A DNA stretch of 7,438 nucleotides from contig JACQVT010000884.1 of assembly GCA_016209665.1 (NCBI GenBank), forward strand, positions 1 to 7,438. The letters run 5' to 3'. The translations under genes were made by a program, and so were the position numbers. This DNA is from Planctomycetota bacterium. GTDB taxonomy: Bacteria > Planctomycetota > Phycisphaerae > UBA1845 > PWPN01. The notes below the pieces were generated by a model. It ran no database searches. It was given only the letters and a program-made list of their open reading frames with translations, and had not been told where the DNA came from. Shown here in pieces: positions 6,556-7,438 of the stretch (position 1 is its first letter; every line of letters starts with the position of its first letter).

Positions 6556-7287
6556 CTAAATCCCGCTACCTTGTTCGTGCACGTGCAGGCCGCACTCGGT
6601 CTTATCGAACCCGGCCCACCGGCCCGACCGTGGGTCCTGCCCGGGCTTGACCTTGGTGGTGCAGAAGCCCTCCTCGGGCTCACAGCCGATGCTCAAAAAG
6701 CCCCGTTCGCGGAGCGGGTGGTAGGGCAGGTCGTTCTCCAGCAGGTAGTAGTGCACGTCCTTGGCCGTCCAGCGGGCGATCGGGCACAGCTTCATCAGCC
6801 CCAGGTTGTCCCGCTGGGCGATGGCGGCGCACCTGCGGGTCTCCGACTGTTGGCGGCGGATGCCCGTCAGCCAGCACCGGATTCCCAGTTCCCGCTTGGC
6901 CCGGTTAAACGGTTCGCGCTTGTTGAACGCGCAGCAGGCGTCCGGGTTCGACCGCCACATCTTGCCGTGCTCGGCCACGAAATCGGGAGCGGTCATGGCG
7001 GGCCGATAGATGCACAGGTTCAGGTTGAGGCGCTCGGCCAGCTCGTCCCGCCAGCGGAGGGTCTCGGGGAACAGGAACCCCGTGTCCAGCGTGATGATTT
7101 TGAGGTCGGGTTTGACCTGCGTGGCCAGGTGCAGCATGACCGCGCTGTCGGCCCCGAACGACGAGGATAGGGCCAGGTCATCGCCGAATTCCTCCGCCGC
7201 CCACCGGATGATCTCCTGGGCGCTGAGGTGCTCGAAGTCCGCGCTCAGTTCATCGAGGTCATACGCCGACACGACTTCTGTGGCCAT
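6556..7287 (-). CDS. cysH: Adenylyl-sulfate (APS/PAPS) reductase CysH, Fe-S type
   Basis: This 243-residue protein of the PAPS reductase family acts in assimilatory sulfate reduction, reducing activated sulfate to sulfite in the cytoplasm. The nucleotide-binding PP-loop-like SSSFGADSAV is at 41-50, followed by ITLDTGFLFPET. Cys118-Cys119 (NPDACCAFNK) and Cys202 plus Cys209 correspond to the four [4Fe-4S] ligands that mark enzymes using APS rather than PAPS. Catalytic Cys232 sits in the expected C-terminal TECGLH motif. The odd point is that the second pair is spaced CX6C (C-E-P-E-E-G-F-C), where the family normally has CX2C, as though four residues were inserted. The frame stays open upstream to the window edge, but the ATG at 7287 gives a normal length and a family-like N-terminus (DELSADFEHLSAQEIIRWAAEEFGD). 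No other sulfate-assimilation gene is visible; partners may lie beyond 7438. Confidence 0.93.
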   Translation of the reverse strand: MATEVVSAYDLDELSADFEHLSAQEIIRWAAEEFGDDLALSSSFGADSAVMLHLATQVKPDLKIITLDTGFLFPETLRWRDELAERLNLNLCIYRPAMTAPDFVAEHGKMWRSNPDACCAFNKREPFNRAKRELGIRCWLTGIRRQQSETRRCAAIAQRDNLGLMKLCPIARWTAKDVHYYLLENDLPYHPLRERGFLSIGCEPEEGFCTTKVKPGQDPRSGRWAGFDKTECGLHVHEQGSGI

Positions 7288-7438
7288 GAATTGCCGCGTT
7301 CCTCGCCAGGAAGGTCTGAAAAGTGGTGCCCGGGTCGAAGCGGGGCCAGCAAGCCGCGCTCTTGGGGGGCGGGCATCCTGCCCGCCTGCTTCGAGCGGCG
7401 ACAAGCGAGTTGCGGCCTTCATCGCCGCACATCTCACC
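7288..7438. other. Upstream region of cysH, no gene recognised
   Basis: I see no coding region that I can support in these 151 bases. The cysH frame happens to stay open here, but the implied residues (rich in Arg, Pro and Ala) do not resemble a CysH N-terminus. A weak GAGG lies 13 nt before the cysH ATG. The region should hold the cysH promoter or the end of an upstream gene, but I cannot identify clear -35/-10 boxes. It contains the hairpin at 7368-7386. Confidence 0.5.
7368..7386. repeat. GC-rich perfect palindrome (8-bp stem, 3-nt loop)
   Basis: GGCGGGCA, loop TCC, TGCCCGCC form a perfect 8-bp stem. An outer inverted pair TCGAAGC (7335-7341) and GCTTCGA (7388-7394) flanks it. There is no T-tract. 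The core resembles the GGCGGGCATCCTGCCCGCC-like palindromes scattered between genes in some planctomycete genomes; that comparison is from memory and is inference. It lies about 80 nt upstream of cysH. Confidence 0.5.

Noticed and set aside
7288..7437. N-terminal extension of cysH to an ATG at 7437
   Set aside because: The added residues are non-conserved and run through the 7368-7386 palindrome. The ATG at 7287 gives a normal family length.

Overview
This is a high-GC bacterial window (roughly two-thirds G+C by eye) with no rRNA, tRNA, CRISPR or insertion-sequence signal. Two gene blocks converge near position 3720. The lineage cannot be proven from this sequence. The combination of a Tad secretion cluster, a secreted C39-type peptidase with a beta-rich N-terminal part, a GT87-type membrane glycosyltransferase and a GC-rich hairpin resembling dispersed repeats suggests Planctomycetota or a relative. 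This is an inference of modest confidence.

Plus strand, 1-3695: part of a tad/cpa (tight adherence, Flp-type pilus) operon in the order cpaE end (partial) - cpaF/tadA - tadB - tadC. The spacings are 19, 36 and 4 nt. CpaF is the hexameric ATPase. TadB and TadC are the paired inner-membrane platform proteins on which it acts. The CpaE-like protein is a MinD/ParA-type positioning factor. Pilin, prepilin peptidase, secretin and CpaB genes are not in the window and probably lie upstream.

Minus strand, 7287 down to 3752: cysH (adenylyl-sulfate reductase type with Fe-S cysteines), then a secreted peptidase C39-family protein with a long Ala/Pro/Ser linker, then a polytopic GT87/DUF2029-like glycosyltransferase. 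The gaps are 44 nt and about 100 nt, so the three could be co-transcribed, but their functions show no obvious common pathway.

The points most worth a second look are these: a CX6C spacing in CysH where the family normally has CX2C; a strong intercistronic hairpin directly after the peptidase stop codon; and a perfect AGGAGG in front of in-frame ATC-ATT codons upstream of the glycosyltransferase's only conventional start, a GTG. I found no convincing novel multi-gene defence or mobile system here.
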